Shown: positions 29,563 to 39,588 of the stretch, one piece after another
Numbering within the stretch: the stretch's first letter is position 1
Layout: each line of letters starts with the position of its first letter
Source: Citrobacter amalonaticus
GTDB taxonomy: Bacteria > Pseudomonadota > Gammaproteobacteria > Enterobacterales > Enterobacteriaceae
Reading direction: 5' to 3'
Length of the DNA stretch: 64,000 bases
Assembly: GCA_028994555.1 (NCBI GenBank)
Contig: JARDVN010000001.1
Coordinates: 1,302,001 to 1,366,000, forward strand
Notes under the pieces: generated by a model
Databases searched by the model: none
What the model was told of the DNA's origin: nothing
What the model saw: the letters and a program-made list of their open reading frames with translations, nothing else
Program-made: the position numbers and the translations under genes

Positions 29563-30633
29563 ATGGCAGGTTTAAAACTTCAGGCAGTCACCAAAAGCTG
29601 GGATGGCAAAACCCAGGTGATTCAACCGTTAACGCTCGACGTGGCGGACGGGGAATTTATCGTGATGGTCGGCCCGTCCGGCTGCGGGAAATCAACATTA
29701 TTGCGTATGGTCGCCGGGCTGGAGCGCGTCACTTCCGGGGATATCTGGATTGACCGCCAACGCGTTACCGAAATGGAGCCGAAAGACAGGGGCATCGCGA
29801 TGGTCTTCCAGAACTATGCGCTCTACCCGCACATGAGCGTGGAAGAGAACATGGCGTGGGGGCTGAAAATTCGCGGAATGGGCAAGGGCCACATCGAACA
29901 GCGTGTGAAAGAAGCGGCGCGGATTCTCGAACTGGACGGGCTGCTCAAACGTCGTCCACGCGAACTCTCCGGCGGTCAGCGTCAGCGCGTGGCGATGGGA
30001 CGCGCTATCGTGCGTGACCCGGCGGTGTTTCTTTTTGATGAGCCGCTGTCGAATCTGGATGCCAAACTGCGCGTGCAGATGCGCCTGGAGCTGCAACATT
30101 TGCACCGTCGTCTGAAAACCACCTCGCTGTACGTGACGCACGATCAGGTCGAAGCGATGACCCTCGCCCAGCGCGTGATGGTGATGAACAAAGGCATTGC
30201 CGAGCAGATTGGCACTCCGGTGGAAGTGTACGAAAAACCGGCCACTCGCTTTGTGGCGAGCTTTATCGGCAGCCCGGCAATGAACCTGCTGGAAGGGCGT
30301 ATCAGCCATACCGGCACCCACTTTGAACTGGATAGCGGTTTGGCATTGCCGATCAACGGGTATTATCGCGGTTACGCCGGGCGTAAGATGACGCTCGGTA
30401 TCCGCCCGGAGCATATTGCATTAAGCTCACAGGCGGCGGGTGGCGTACCGCTGGTGATGGACACGCTGGAGATGCTGGGCGCCGATAATCTGGCGCACGG
30501 TCGCTGGGGCGATCAGAAACTGGTGGTGCGTCTGGCCCATCAGGAACGCCCAAAGGCAGGTAGTACGCTGTGGCTGCATCTGCCGGAAAATCATTTGCAC
30601 CTTTTTGAGGGTGAAACAGGACAACGTATATGA
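29563..30633 (+). CDS. ugpC: glycerol-3-phosphate ABC ATPase UgpC
   Basis: This is a 356-residue MalK-like ATPase from [13 protein letters not shown]. Walker A is [11 protein letters not shown], signature [14 protein letters not shown], Walker [13 protein letters not shown]-loop THD, followed by a C-terminal regulatory domain (about 240-356, with GIRPEHI). The start overlaps or abuts the ugpE stop (ATAAGATGG). A TTG farther upstream is not needed. It overlaps ugpQ by 4 bases. Confidence 0.95.
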   Translation: MAGLKLQAVTKSWDGKTQVIQPLTLDVADGEFIVMVGPSGCGKSTLLRMVAGLERVTSGDIWIDRQRVTEMEPKDRGIAMVFQNYALYPHMSVEENMAWGLKIRGMGKGHIEQRVKEAARILELDGLLKRRPRELSGGQRQRVAMGRAIVRDPAVFLFDEPLSNLDAKLRVQMRLELQHLHRRLKTTSLYVTHDQVEAMTLAQRVMVMNKGIAEQIGTPVEVYEKPATRFVASFIGSPAMNLLEGRISHTGTHFELDSGLALPINGYYRGYAGRKMTLGIRPEHIALSSQAAGGVPLVMDTLEMLGADNLAHGRWGDQKLVVRLAHQERPKAGSTLWLHLPENHLHLFEGETGQRI

Positions 30634-31377
30634 GCAACTGGCCGTATCCTCGCATCGTCGCCCATCGTGGCGGCGGTAAACTGGCGCCGGAAAATACGCT
30701 GGCGGCGATCGACGTCGGCGCGCATTACGGGCACACCATGATCGAGTTCGACGCGAAGCTGTCGAAGGACGGGGAAATTTTCCTGCTGCACGACGATAAC
30801 CTTGAACGCACCAGCAACGGCTGGGGCGTGGCGGGAGAGCTCAACTGGCAGGATTTGCTGCGGGTGGATGCCGGTGGCTGGTACAGCGGCGAGTTTAAAG
30901 GCGAACCGCTGCCGCTGCTCTCGCAGGTGGCGGAGCGCTGTCGTCAACACGGGATGATGGCCAACATTGAAATTAAACCAACCACCGGCACCGGACCGCT
31001 GACGGGAAAAGTGATTGCGCTGGCCGCGCGCGATCTGTGGCAGGGGGATGACCGCGCCGCTATTGTCGTCGTTTGAAATTGACGCGCTGGAAGCGGCACA
31101 AGCCGCAGTGCCTGAGTTACCGCGGGGACTGCTGCTTGACGAGTGGCGTAATGACTGGCGCGAACTGACCACGCGCCTGGCGTGTGTGTCGATTCACTTG
31201 AACCATAAGCTGCTGGATGAAGCGCGGGTGAAAATGCTGAAAGACGCAGGGCTCCATATTCTGGTCTACACCGTCAACAAACCCCAGCGTGCGGCTGAAC
31301 TGCTACGCTGGGGTGTGGACTGCATTTGTACTGATGCGATTGATGTGATTGGCCCGGACTTTACGGCTGCGGGTTAA
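30630..31377 (+). CDS. ugpQ: cytoplasmic glycerophosphodiester phosphodiesterase UgpQ (frame broken by +1 G)
   Basis: A GDPD family TIM barrel: N-terminal [15 protein letters not shown] and [10 protein letters not shown] carry metal-binding and catalytic residues (His, Glu, Asp), and HDD follows. The frame breaks at a G run of five (31043-31047) that should be four, inside [17 protein letters not shown]. Repair gives 248 residues. It hydrolyses glycerophosphodiesters imported by Ugp to glycerol-3-phosphate and an alcohol. It ends the ugpBAECQ operon and converges on yhhA with overlapping 3' ends. Confidence 0.94.
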
Positions 31378-31738
31378 GCATATCGCCATTCTGACGCGGC
31401 GGTAGCATGTGCTGCTGGCCGCTCTGCTGTTGCGCACCGCCACTCAACATGCCGCCATTGGTATTGGGCAGTGGCTGTTCGCGGACCTGACCCTGCTGGA
31501 TGCGCTGCTGGTTGTTGTTCATCTGCGTTTGCAGGTGCTGCTGCTGGAGCTGCGTCTGCGTTTTTAATTGCTGATTTAACATCCCTTTCTGCTGGATCTG
31601 CTGCGTCTGCATTTGCGTTTGCATCCGCTGCTGGCTGGGGATTTGATAGCCCGGCTGGTTCGGGTTGTTCATTGTGTTAATTGGCTGTGCGAGACAGGCA
31701 AACGGCAGGAGCGCTGTCAAAATTAAATATCGTTTCAT
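31361..31738 (-). CDS. yhhA: Gln-rich secreted protein YhhA (DUF2756)
   Basis: The protein is about 125 residues, with a signal peptide (cleavage near CLA-QPINT) and a mature part dominated by Gln, Asn and Met, including repeated QMQTQQ-type segments (about 35-85). This suggests an extended or coiled structure. E. coli YhhA is similar but longer (about 146). Its function is unknown. Two adjacent ATG codons are possible. GGAGG spacing fits the second (31738). The gene converges on ugpQ, overlapping it by 17 bases. Confidence 0.85.
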   Translation of the reverse strand: MKRYLILTALLPFACLAQPINTMNNPNQPGYQIPSQQRMQTQMQTQQIQQKGMLNQQLKTQTQLQQQHLQTQMNNNQQRIQQGQVREQPLPNTNGGMLSGGAQQQSGQQHMLPPRQNGDMLNPQP

Positions 31739-31859
31739 CATCTTTCCTCCTCTGAGGTCTCTCTTAAGTTTATCCCTTTCCCGGCAAAACGATGATTATT
31801 TCAGAGTTATGCACCAGGCTTAGTGGGGGGGCTGACCCCGCATCCAACGGAGAATAACG

Positions 31860-33606
31860 ATGATGAAACCGACGTTTTTGCGCCGGGTAGCCCTTGCTGC
31901 TCTGCTCTCAGGAAGTTGTTTCAGTGTGCTTGCTGCCCCCCCTCCGCCGCCTCCGGTCTCGTATGGTGTGGAAGAGGATGTGTTCCATCCCGTTCGTGCG
32001 AAGCAGGGGATGGTGGCCTCGGTGGATGCGCTGGCGACAGAAGTTGGGGTGGATATTCTTAAACAGGGTGGTAATGCGGTGGACGCCGCCGTTGCTGTCG
32101 GCTATGCGCTGGCAGTGACGCATCCACAGGCTGGGAATCTGGGTGGCGGTGGCTTTATGCTGCTGCGAACCAAAGATGGCAATACGACGGCTATCGACTT
32201 TCGCGAAATGGCCCCCGCTAACGCCACGCGCGATATGTTCCTTGACGATCAGGGCAATCCGGACAGTAAAAAAATCGCTGACCTCGCACCTCGCCTCCGG
32301 CACGCCGGGCACCGTTGCAGGCTTTTCGCTGGCGCTGGAAAAATACGGCACTCTGCCGCTCAACAAGGTGGTGCGTCCGGCTATTAAACTGGCGGAAGAA
32401 GGCTTCGTGGTGAACGATGCGCTGGCGGACGATCTCAAAACCTACGGCAGTGAAGTCATTCCGAATCACGAAAACAGCAAAGCCATTTTCTGGAAGGACG
32501 GTGAGCCGCTGAAAAAGGGTGACAAACTGGTGCAGAAGAACCTGGCAAAAAGCCTTGAGCTGATTGCGGAAAAGGGGCCGGAGGCCTTCTATAAAGGGGC
32601 GATTGCCGACCAGATAGCGCAGGAGATGCAGAAAAACGGCGGGCTGATGACTAAAGAGGATTTGGCGGACTATAAAGCGGTAGAGCGCACGCCAATTAGC
32701 GGCGACTATCGTGGGTATCAGGTCTTCTCGATGCCGCCTCCGTCGTCTGGCGGTATTCACATCGTGCAGATCCTGAATATCCTCGAAAACTTCGATATGA
32801 AGAAATACGGTTTCGGCAGTGCGGATGCGATGCAGGTGATGGCGGAAGCGGAGAAACAGGCCTATGCCGATCGTTCGGAATATCTGGGCGACCCGGATTT
32901 TGTGAAGGTGCCATGGCAGGCGCTGACCAACAAAGATTACGCCAAATCCATTGCCGAACGGATTGATATTAATAAGGCGAAACCCTCCAGTGAAATTCGT
33001 CCAGGTAAGCTTGCGCCTTACGAGAGTAACCAGACTACCCACTTCTCGGTGGTGGATAAAGACGGTAACGCCGTGGCGGTGACGTATACCCTCAACACCA
33101 CCTTCGGCACCGGCATTGTGGCGGGTAACACCGGTATTCTGCTGAATAATGAGATGGATGATTTCTCGGCGAAACCGGGCGTGCCTAACGTCTATGGTCT
33201 GGTGGGCGGCGATGCTAACGCCGTTGGGCCGAAGAAACGTCCGCTATCGTCCATGTCGCCCACCATTGTGGTGAAAGACGATAAAACCTGGCTGGTCACC
33301 GGCAGTCCGGGTGGGAGCCGGATTATCACCACGGTGCTGCAAATGGTGGTGAACAGCATCGATTTCGGTATGAATGTGGCGGAAGCCACCAACGCGCCGC
33401 GTTTCCATCATCAGTGGTTGCCGGATGAGCTGCGTGTGGAGAAAGGCTTCAGCCCCGATACCCTTAAATTGCTTGAGCAGAAAGGGCAAAAAGTGGTTCT
33501 GAAAGAGGCGATGGGCAGCACACAGAGCATTATGGTAGGGCCTGACGGCGCGCTGTACGGCGCATCTGACCCCCGTAGCGTGGACGATTTAACGGCGGGG
33601 TATTGA
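31860..33606 (+). CDS. ggt: gamma-glutamyltranspeptidase precursor Ggt (frame broken by +1 A)
   Basis: The periplasmic precursor has a signal peptide to about residue 25 and a Pro-rich start of the mature chain, then a large subunit and a small subunit. Autocleavage occurs before the catalytic Thr in NQTTHFSVVDKDG. The GSPGGSRI block forms the oxyanion region. The frame breaks at an A run of seven (32268-32274) that should be six, restoring NPDSKKSLTSHLASGTPG. The repaired length is 581 residues (E. coli 580). It hydrolyses glutathione and transfers gamma-glutamyl groups. Note that a seven-C run at 31936-31942 is in frame. Confidence 0.95.
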
Positions 33607-33612
33607 TTTTGT

Positions 33613-33683
33613 TGCCGGGTGGCGGCGTCGCCTGACCCGGCCTGCCACTGTACAAACGTAGGCCCGGTAAGCGCCACCAGGCA
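33613..33683. repeat. BIME between ggt and yhhY
   Basis: GCCGGGTGGCGGCGTCGCC...CCCGGCCTGC and inverted GTAGGCCCGGTAAGCGCCACCAGGC lie between converging genes. Confidence 0.75.
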
Positions 33684-33688
33684 ATTTG

Positions 33689-34177
33689 TCACTTCATCCG
33701 CGCCATAAAATAGGCATCGACGTACTCGCCGTTACGCAAGCCGTACTTCTTGCCGGTGCCTTCAATTTCAAAACCATATTTTTTATACACCGCGATGGCG
33801 GGCGCGTTATCGACAAACACCGTTAATTCAATGCGTTCAACGCGTAGCCAGTTGTCGCACATGTCGATCATGGTCCGCATTAACGCGCTGGCGACACCGC
33901 GGTTTTGCCAGTGTGTATCGACGCAAATACCAAAATCTGCGACGTGACTCCGGCGCGGACGCTGAGCGACGGCAATGCACAAATGTCCAACCACGCGATC
34001 GCCAACGCAGGCGACAAGTTGTTTGATGCCAGGCTGTTCGGCGAGTCGCGCCTGCCACATCTCACTGGAAGGATGAGGAACCTGTAGCGTGTTGTGATAC
34101 ACCTCCGGCTGGGCGTGAATCTGACGAATCGCGTCGTAATCTTTGGTTTCAGCGTGGCGTATCACTATCTCAGTCAT
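33689..34177 (-). CDS. yhhY: GNAT amino-acid acetyltransferase YhhY (AaaT)
   Basis: This is a 162-residue GNAT protein, the length of E. coli YhhY. The acetyl-CoA binding block is HWQNRGVASALMRTMID (about 89-105), and the C-terminal strand/helix reads NAPAIAVYKKYGFEIEGTGKKYGLRNGEYVDAY. The E. coli protein N-acetylates several L-amino acids such as phenylalanine and methionine. Start and frame are clear. Confidence 0.93.
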   Translation of the reverse strand: MTEIVIRHAETKDYDAIRQIHAQPEVYHNTLQVPHPSSEMWQARLAEQPGIKQLVACVGDRVVGHLCIAVAQRPRRSHVADFGICVDTHWQNRGVASALMRTMIDMCDNWLRVERIELTVFVDNAPAIAVYKKYGFEIEGTGKKYGLRNGEYVDAYFMARMK

Positions 34178-34270
34178 TCCTTATCTCCTTCAGGGTTAAT
34201 GGCGTAGTTACAGTCGCTGAGATTTAAAACACCGTCAACGGCATTTTTTTGCAAAAAGTAATGGACAAGT

Positions 34271-34289
34271 GCAAATGAGAATGATTATT
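34271..34289 (+). promoter_or_regulatory. Fur box and promoter of ryhB
   Basis: The 19 bases match 14 of 19 positions of the Fur consensus (GATAATGATAATCATTATC). A TATTAT -10 element at 34286-34291 with a TGGACA -35-like element at 34262-34267 overlaps it, so Fur-Fe would block transcription. Confidence 0.8.
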
Positions 34290-34297
34290 ATTGCTTT

Positions 34298-34391
34298 GCG
34301 TTCAGGAAGACCCCTCGTGGAGAACCTGAAAGCACGACATTGCTCACATTGCTTCCAGTATTACTTTAGCCAGCCGGGTGCTGGCTTTTTT
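34298..34391 (+). ncRNA. ryhB: RyhB iron-responsive small RNA
   Basis: The sequence follows E. coli RyhB closely. It has the GCG start, CAGGAAGACC, the seed region AAGCACGACATTGCTCACATTGC, the Hfq-binding A/U tract before the terminator, and the terminal hairpin AGCCAGC-CGGGT-GCTGGCT followed by T8. RyhB represses mRNAs of iron-using proteins (sodB, sdhC and others) when Fur is inactive. The position between yhhY and yhhX is that of E. coli. Relative to my memory of E. coli RyhB, one C and one T are extra (C4 at 34311-34314 and T3 near 34366). Confidence 0.92.
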
Positions 34392-34402
34392 TTTGATTTT
34401 TT

Positions 34403-34530
34403 TCAGCCTGGCTTACTTGTCATTTTGTCCCCGGGAAGTGCTCGTGCTCCTCACGCACATTAAGTACGCTCCGGGCCCTGCGCGCTTGCCGTGAACAAAC
34501 TGACCGCGACGCCGACGGCCGATCGGTCTG
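34403..34530. repeat. dispersed intergenic repeat, copy B
   Basis: This is the second copy of the element seen at 8232-8345. It has AAGTGCTCGTGCTCCTCACGC, GTACGCTCCGGGC and GTGAACAAACTG blocks in the same order with a variable centre. Confidence 0.6.
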
Positions 34531-34625
34531 CATCGGCATCCCCGTCTTCAGGAGACGTCCCGCATTTAGTCTCTCTGCGCTTTGCGCTATGGTGTATGCA
34601 TCGTTTTTCAAAAAAGGACGGCACC

Positions 34626-35664
34626 ATGACGTTACATTGCGCATTTATTGGATTCGGCAAGAGTACGACTCGCTACCATCTTCCATACGTTCTCAATCGT
34701 AAAGACACCTGGCATGTGGCGCATATCTTCCGCCGCCATGCGAAGCCGGAAGAGCAGGCGCCGATTTACTCGCACATCCATTTCACCAGCGATCTGAATG
34801 AAGTTCTCGATGATCCGCAGGTCAAACTGGTCATCATCTGTACCCACGCCGACAGCCACTTTGACTACGCAAAACGGGCGCTGGAAGCCGGAAAGAACGT
34901 GCTGGTTGAGAAACCCTTCACCCCGACGATGATTGAAGCGAAAGTCCTGTTTGAACTGGCGCAAAGCAAAGGGCTGACCGTCACGCCGTACCAGAACCGT
35001 CGCTTTGATTCCTGTTTCCTGACCGCCAAAAAAAGCCATTGAAAGCGGCAAACTCGGTGAGATCGTGGAAGTGGAAAGTCACTTCGATTACTACCGTCCG
35101 GTCGCTGAAAGCAAACCGGGTTTGCCGCAGGATGGATCGTTCTATGGCCTTGGCGTGCATATGATGGACCAAATCATCTCCCTGTTCGGGCGTCCGGATC
35201 ACGTCACGTATGACATTCGCAGTCTGCGCAATAAAGCCAACCCGGACGACACGTTCGAAGCTCAGCTGTTTTACGGTGATTTAAAGGCTATCGTCAAAAC
35301 CAGCCATCTGGTGAAAATCGACTACCCGAAGTTTATTGTTCACGGCACCAAAGGGTCGTTTATCAAGTACGGCATTGACCAGCAGGAAACCAGCCTGAAG
35401 GCTAATATCATGCCGGGCGAGCCAGGTTTCGCGGCGGATGATTCCGTGGGTGTGCTGGAGTATGTGAATGACGACGGCGTGACGGTGAAAGAAGAGCTAA
35501 AACCGGAAACCGGCGACTACGGTCGCGTCTATGATGCGTTGTTTAAAACTATTACCAGCGGTGCGCCAAATTATGTCAAGGAATCTGACGTTCTGACCAA
35601 CCTTGAACTCCTTGAACGGGCATTCGAACAGGCCTCTCCATCCACCATTACCCTCGCCCGATAA
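34626..35664 (+). CDS. yhhX: Gfo/Idh/MocA family oxidoreductase YhhX (frame broken by +1 A)
   Basis: An N-terminal NAD(P)-binding Rossmann domain (IGFGKSTTRYHLP, about residues 8-20) and the EKPFTPT motif (about 97-103) identify the Gfo/Idh/MocA family. The frame breaks at an A run of seven (35028-35034) that should be six, restoring FLTAKKAIESGKLGEIVEV. Repair gives 345 residues, the E. coli length. The substrate is unknown. E. coli yhhX is iron/oxidative-stress linked by position next to ryhB, but that is inference. A long hairpin follows the stop. Confidence 0.92.
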
Positions 35665-35668
35665 GCCG

Positions 35669-35718
35669 AATTGACTCCTCTCGGGTTGTTCATAATTTTT
35701 GAACAGAGGAGTCAATTT
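35669..35718 (+). terminator. long-stem terminator after yhhX
   Basis: AATTGACTCCTCT pairs with AGAGGAGTCAATT, with an inner TGTTCA/TGAACA pairing, and TTTT runs into the end. The stem is unusually long, about 19 bp with a bulge. Confidence 0.75.
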
Positions 35719-35788
35719 TCACCCTCTATGATTGATGATGGATTCGGTCCACACTAACTCCATCGAAAACATCTGGGGGGTGAATACA

Positions 35789-36484
35789 ATGATCTACTTA
35801 CGCAAAGCAAACGACCGTGGCCACGCGAATCATGGCTGGCTGGATTCCTGGCATACCTTCTCTTTTGCGGATTACTACGATCCCAACTTTATGGGCTTTT
35901 CGGCGCTGCGCGTGATTAACGACGATGTGATCGACGCCGGTCAGGGATTCGGTACTCACCCGCATAAAGACATGGAAATCCTGACCTACGTGCTGGAAGG
36001 CGCGGTAGAACACCAGGACAGCATGGGCAATAAAGAGCAGGTGCCGGCGGGTGAGTTCCAGATTATGAGCGCGGGAACCGGGATCCGTCACTCTGAGTAC
36101 AACCCGAGCAAAACGGATCGTCTGCGCCTGTATCAGATCTGGATCATTCCGGAAAAAAATGGCATCACGCCGCGCTACGAGCAGCGCCGCTTCGACGCCA
36201 CACAGGGCAAACAGCTGGTACTTTCGCCGGATGCACGTGACGGTTCGCTGAAAGTGTATCAGGACATGGAGCTGTATCGCTGGGCGCTGGTGAAAGGTGA
36301 GCAGTCCGTGCATCAGATTGCCGCAGAACGTCGCGTCTGGATCCAGGTGGTCAAAGGCGAGGTGAGCATTAACGGCACGAAAGCCACCACCAGCGACGGT
36401 CTGGCGATTTGGGATGAGCAGGCGCTGTCAATCCATGCCGACAGCGATAGTGAAATCCTGCTGTTTGATCTGCCGCCCGTATAA
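35789..36484 (+). CDS. yhhW: pirin-like quercetin 2,3-dioxygenase YhhW
   Basis: This 231-residue bicupin of the pirin family has metal ligands in GFGTHPHKDMEILTYVLEG (two His) and downstream HSEYNPS (His, Glu). E. coli YhhW has quercetinase activity in vitro. The physiological substrate is not known. The start MIYLRKANDRGH matches the E. coli length. Upstream in-frame codons exist but lack conservation. Confidence 0.93.
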   Translation: MIYLRKANDRGHANHGWLDSWHTFSFADYYDPNFMGFSALRVINDDVIDAGQGFGTHPHKDMEILTYVLEGAVEHQDSMGNKEQVPAGEFQIMSAGTGIRHSEYNPSKTDRLRLYQIWIIPEKNGITPRYEQRRFDATQGKQLVLSPDARDGSLKVYQDMELYRWALVKGEQSVHQIAAERRVWIQVVKGEVSINGTKATTSDGLAIWDEQALSIHADSDSEILLFDLPPV

Positions 36485-36491
36485 ATAATTA

Positions 36492-36523
36492 CGCAACCTT
36501 CCCTTTAAACGGGGAAGGTTGCG
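36492..36523 (+). terminator. yhhW terminator hairpin
   Basis: CGCAACCTTCCC and GGGAAGGTTGCG form a perfect 12-bp stem followed by CTTT. The T tract is short. Confidence 0.65.
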
Positions 36524-36574
36524 CTTTGTCCGTGATAAACTGAGCAAATCTTTCACTTACGATTTCTCAGGACG

Positions 36575-37570
36575 ATGAAGAAGAAAAGACCCGTACTTCA
36601 GGATGTAGCTGACCGTGTTGGCGTGACCAAAATGACGGTCAGCCGTTTTTTGCGTAACCCGGAGCAAGTCTCCGTTGCCCTGCGGGGCAAGATCGCTGCT
36701 GCACTTGATGAACTGGGTTATATTCCCAATCGCGCGCCTGATATTCTCTCTAACGCCACCAGCCGGGCCATTGGCGTTCTGCTACCGTCATTAACCAATC
36801 AGGTTTTTTCTGAAGTCTTACGCGGCATTGAGGCCGTGACGGATGCGCATGGTTATCAAACTATGCTGGCGCACTACGGCTATAAGCCGGAGATGGAGCA
36901 GGAGCGGCTGGAATCGATGCTCTCCTGGAACATCGATGGGCTGATCCTGACTGAGCGCACTCATACCCCGCGCACGTTAAAAATGATCGAGGTGGCGGGA
37001 ATTCCGGTAGTGGAACTGATGGACAGCCAGTCACCTTGCCTCGATATTGCTGTGGGTTTTGACAACTTTGAAGCCGCGCGTCAGATGACCGCTGCGATTA
37101 TCGCGCGCGGACATCGTCACGTCGCCTATCTTGGGGCACGTCTCGACGAACGTACTATCATCAAACAGAAGGGTTACGAACAGGCGATGCTGGATGCGGG
37201 TCTGGCGCCCTATAGTGTGATGGTGGAGCAGTCTTCTTCTTACTCCTCGGGTATTGAACTTATCCGTCAGGCGCGTCGCGAGTATCCGCAACTGGACGGT
37301 ATCTTCTGTACTAACGACGACCTTGCAGTGGGCGCAGCCTTTGAATGCCAGCGTTTAGGGCTGAAAATCCCGGACGACATGGCCATCGCCGGTTTCCACG
37401 GTCATGATATCGGCCAGGTGATGGAGCCGCGTCTGGCCAGCGTGCTGACGCCGCGCGAGCGAATGGGCAGCATTGGCGCAGAACGTCTGCTGGCGCGTAT
37501 TCGTGGGGAGAGCGTCACGCCAAAAATGTTAGATTTAGGTTTCACCTTGTCACCGGGTGGATCTATTTAA
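36575..37570 (+). CDS. gntR: gluconate operon repressor GntR (LacI family)
   Basis: The protein has 331 residues, the E. coli length. The N-terminal LacI helix-turn-helix is LQDVADRVGVTKMTVSRFLRNP (residues 8-29). The hinge helix follows, then a periplasmic-binding-protein-like sensor domain that binds gluconate. It represses gntKU, gntT and edd-eda. Operators are visible 80 bases downstream, ahead of gntK. Confidence 0.96.
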   Translation: MKKKRPVLQDVADRVGVTKMTVSRFLRNPEQVSVALRGKIAAALDELGYIPNRAPDILSNATSRAIGVLLPSLTNQVFSEVLRGIEAVTDAHGYQTMLAHYGYKPEMEQERLESMLSWNIDGLILTERTHTPRTLKMIEVAGIPVVELMDSQSPCLDIAVGFDNFEAARQMTAAIIARGHRHVAYLGARLDERTIIKQKGYEQAMLDAGLAPYSVMVEQSSSYSSGIELIRQARREYPQLDGIFCTNDDLAVGAAFECQRLGLKIPDDMAIAGFHGHDIGQVMEPRLASVLTPRERMGSIGAERLLARIRGESVTPKMLDLGFTLSPGGSI

Positions 37571-37649
37571 ACCGACAAGTTTGAAGTAGCTCACACTTAT
37601 TCACTTCTCGCACATTTGGATATTGCTTCTGTTTTAATCAGGCTGGACA

Positions 37650-37677
37650 ATGTTACCGATAACTGTTACCCGTAACA
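37650..37677 (+). promoter_or_regulatory. tandem GntR operators upstream of gntK
   Basis: ATGTTACCGATAAC (37650-37663) and TGTTACCCGTAACA (37664-37677) are adjacent palindromic sites of the GntR type, as in E. coli gntKU, 33 bases before the gntK start. Confidence 0.85.
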
Positions 37678-37709
37678 ATTTCTGAACCTTGTACTGTGGG
37701 GGCACTACT

Positions 37710-38237
37710 TTGAGCACGACTAACCATGATCACCACATTTACGTTCTGATGGGCGTATCGGGCAGCGGCAAATCCGCTGTCGCCAGCGAAGTGGCGCATC
37801 AACTGCATGCCGCGTTTCTTGATGGTGATTTTCTCCATCCGCGTCGCAACATTGAGAAAATGGCGTCCGGTGAGCCACTCAATGATGACGACCGTAAACC
37901 GTGGTTGCAGGCGCTGAATGACGCTGCGTTTGCGATGCAGCGTACCAACAAAGTGTCGCTGATCGTTTGTTCTGCGCTGAAAAAACACTACCGTGATCTG
38001 CTGCGTGACGGTAATCCAAACCTTTCTTTCATCTACCTGAAAGGCGATTTCGACGTGATCGAAAGCCGTCTGAAGGCGCGTAAAGGCCATTTCTTCAAAA
38101 CCCAGATGCTGGTAACTCAGTTTGAAACGCTGCAGGAGCCAGGTGCTGACGAAAACGATGTACTGGTGGTGGATATCGATCAGCCGCTGGAAGGTGTTGT
38201 TGCCAGCACCATCGAGGTCATTAATAAAAGGCAGTAA
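37710..38237 (+). CDS. gntK: thermoresistant gluconokinase GntK
   Basis: The 175-residue kinase has P-loop GVSGSGKSA (about 15-23). It phosphorylates gluconate to 6-phosphogluconate. The start is TTG (reads MSTTNHDHHIYVLMG), giving the E. coli length and fitting the distance to the operators. GntU follows 3 bases later. Confidence 0.94.
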   Translation: MSTTNHDHHIYVLMGVSGSGKSAVASEVAHQLHAAFLDGDFLHPRRNIEKMASGEPLNDDDRKPWLQALNDAAFAMQRTNKVSLIVCSALKKHYRDLLRDGNPNLSFIYLKGDFDVIESRLKARKGHFFKTQMLVTQFETLQEPGADENDVLVVDIDQPLEGVVASTIEVINKRQ

Positions 38238-38240
38238 GTT

Positions 38241-39582
38241 TTGAGTACATTAACGCTTGTTTTAACAGCAGTAGGCTCCGTTCTGCTGCTGTTGTTTTTA
38301 GTGATGAAGGCACGTATGCATGCCTTCGTTGCTTTGATGGTGGTGTCTATTGGTGCAGGTCTCTTTTCCGGTATGCCGCTCGATAAAATCGCGGCGACCA
38401 TGGAAAAAGGGATGGGAGGAACGCTGGGCTTCCTGGCGATTGTGGTCGCTCTGGGGGGCTATGTTCGGCAAGATTTTGCATGAAACGGGCGCGGTCGATC
38501 AGATTGCGGTCAAGATGCTGAAATCGTTCGGCCACAGTCGCGCGCACTATGCGATTGGGCTGGCGGGACTCATTTGCGCGTTACCGTTGTTCTTTGAAGT
38601 GGCCATTGTTCTGCTGATTAGCGTCGCGTTCTCGATGGCGCGCCATACCGGTACGAACCTGGTGAAGCTGGTGATCCCGCTGTTTGCGGGCGTGGCGGCG
38701 GCCGCGGCATTTCTGCTGCCGGGGCCCGCGCCGATGCTGCTCGCCTCGCAGATGCACGCCGACTTCGGCTGGATGATTCTGATTGGTCTGTGCGCCGCGA
38801 TTCCGGGGATGATCATCGCCGGGCCGCTGTGGGGCAACTTTATCAGCCGCTACGTTGAGCTGAACATTCCTGACGATATTACCGAACCGCACCTGGGCGA
38901 GGGCAAAATGCCGTCCTTTGGCTTCAGCCTGTCGCTGATCCTGCTGCCGCTGGTGCTGGTTGGGCTGAAAACCATCGCCGCACGCTTTGTGCCGGTCGGT
39001 TCTATGGCTTACCAGTGGTTTGAATTTGTCGGACATCCGTTCACCGCGATTCTGGTGGCTTGCCTGGTGGCGATTTATGGCCTGGCGATGCGTCAGGGGA
39101 TGCCGAAAGATAAGGTCATGGAGATCTGTGGTCATGCGCTGCAACCGGCGGGGATCATCCTGCTGGTGATTGGTGCTGGCGGTGTCTTCAAGCAGGTGCT
39201 GGTGGATTCTGGCGTGGGCCCGGCGCTGGGTGAAGCGCTGACCGGAATGGGCTTGCCGATTGCCATTACCTGCTTCGTGCTGGCGGCAGCGGTGCGTATC
39301 ATTCAGGGCTCCGCGACCGTCGCCTGCTTAACGGCGGTGGGACTGGTGATGCCGGTAATTGAACAACTGAACTTCTCCGGGGCGCAGATGGCGGCACTGT
39401 CTATCTGTATCGCGGGCGGTTCGATCGTCGTCAGTCATGTGAACGATGCCGGTTTCTGGCTGTTCGGGAAATTCACCGGTGCGACAGAAGCACAAACGCT
39501 GAAGACCTGGACGATGATGGAAACCATCCTCGGCACTGTCGGCGCAATTGTGGGTATGGTGGCGTTTTCACTGCTCAGTTGA
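38241..39582 (+). CDS. gntU: low-affinity gluconate transporter GntU (frame broken by +1 G)
   Basis: The GntP family permease has about 12-14 membrane segments and starts at TTG (MSTLTLVLTAVG). The frame breaks at a G run of six (38453-38458) that should be five, restoring VALGAMFGKILHETGAV. Repair gives 446 residues, the E. coli length. It imports gluconate for GntK. It ends the gntKU operon and converges on yhgN. Confidence 0.94.
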
Positions 39583-39588
39583 AAAAAG

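Larger units (their letters stand above)
34178..34625. other. yhhY/yhhX intergenic region carrying ryhB
   Basis: This 448-base region contains the Fur-controlled RyhB RNA (34298-34391), its promoter, a dispersed repeat copy overlapping its downstream side (34403-34530), and the yhhX leader. The 34178-34260 part should carry the yhhY promoter. No further gene is seen. Confidence 0.6.

Noticed and set aside
32143..33606. Separate second gene for the C-terminal part of gamma-glutamyltranspeptidase
   Set aside because: The first part runs into it across an A7 run, and together they make one precursor of family length. The small subunit arises by autocleavage, not by a separate start.
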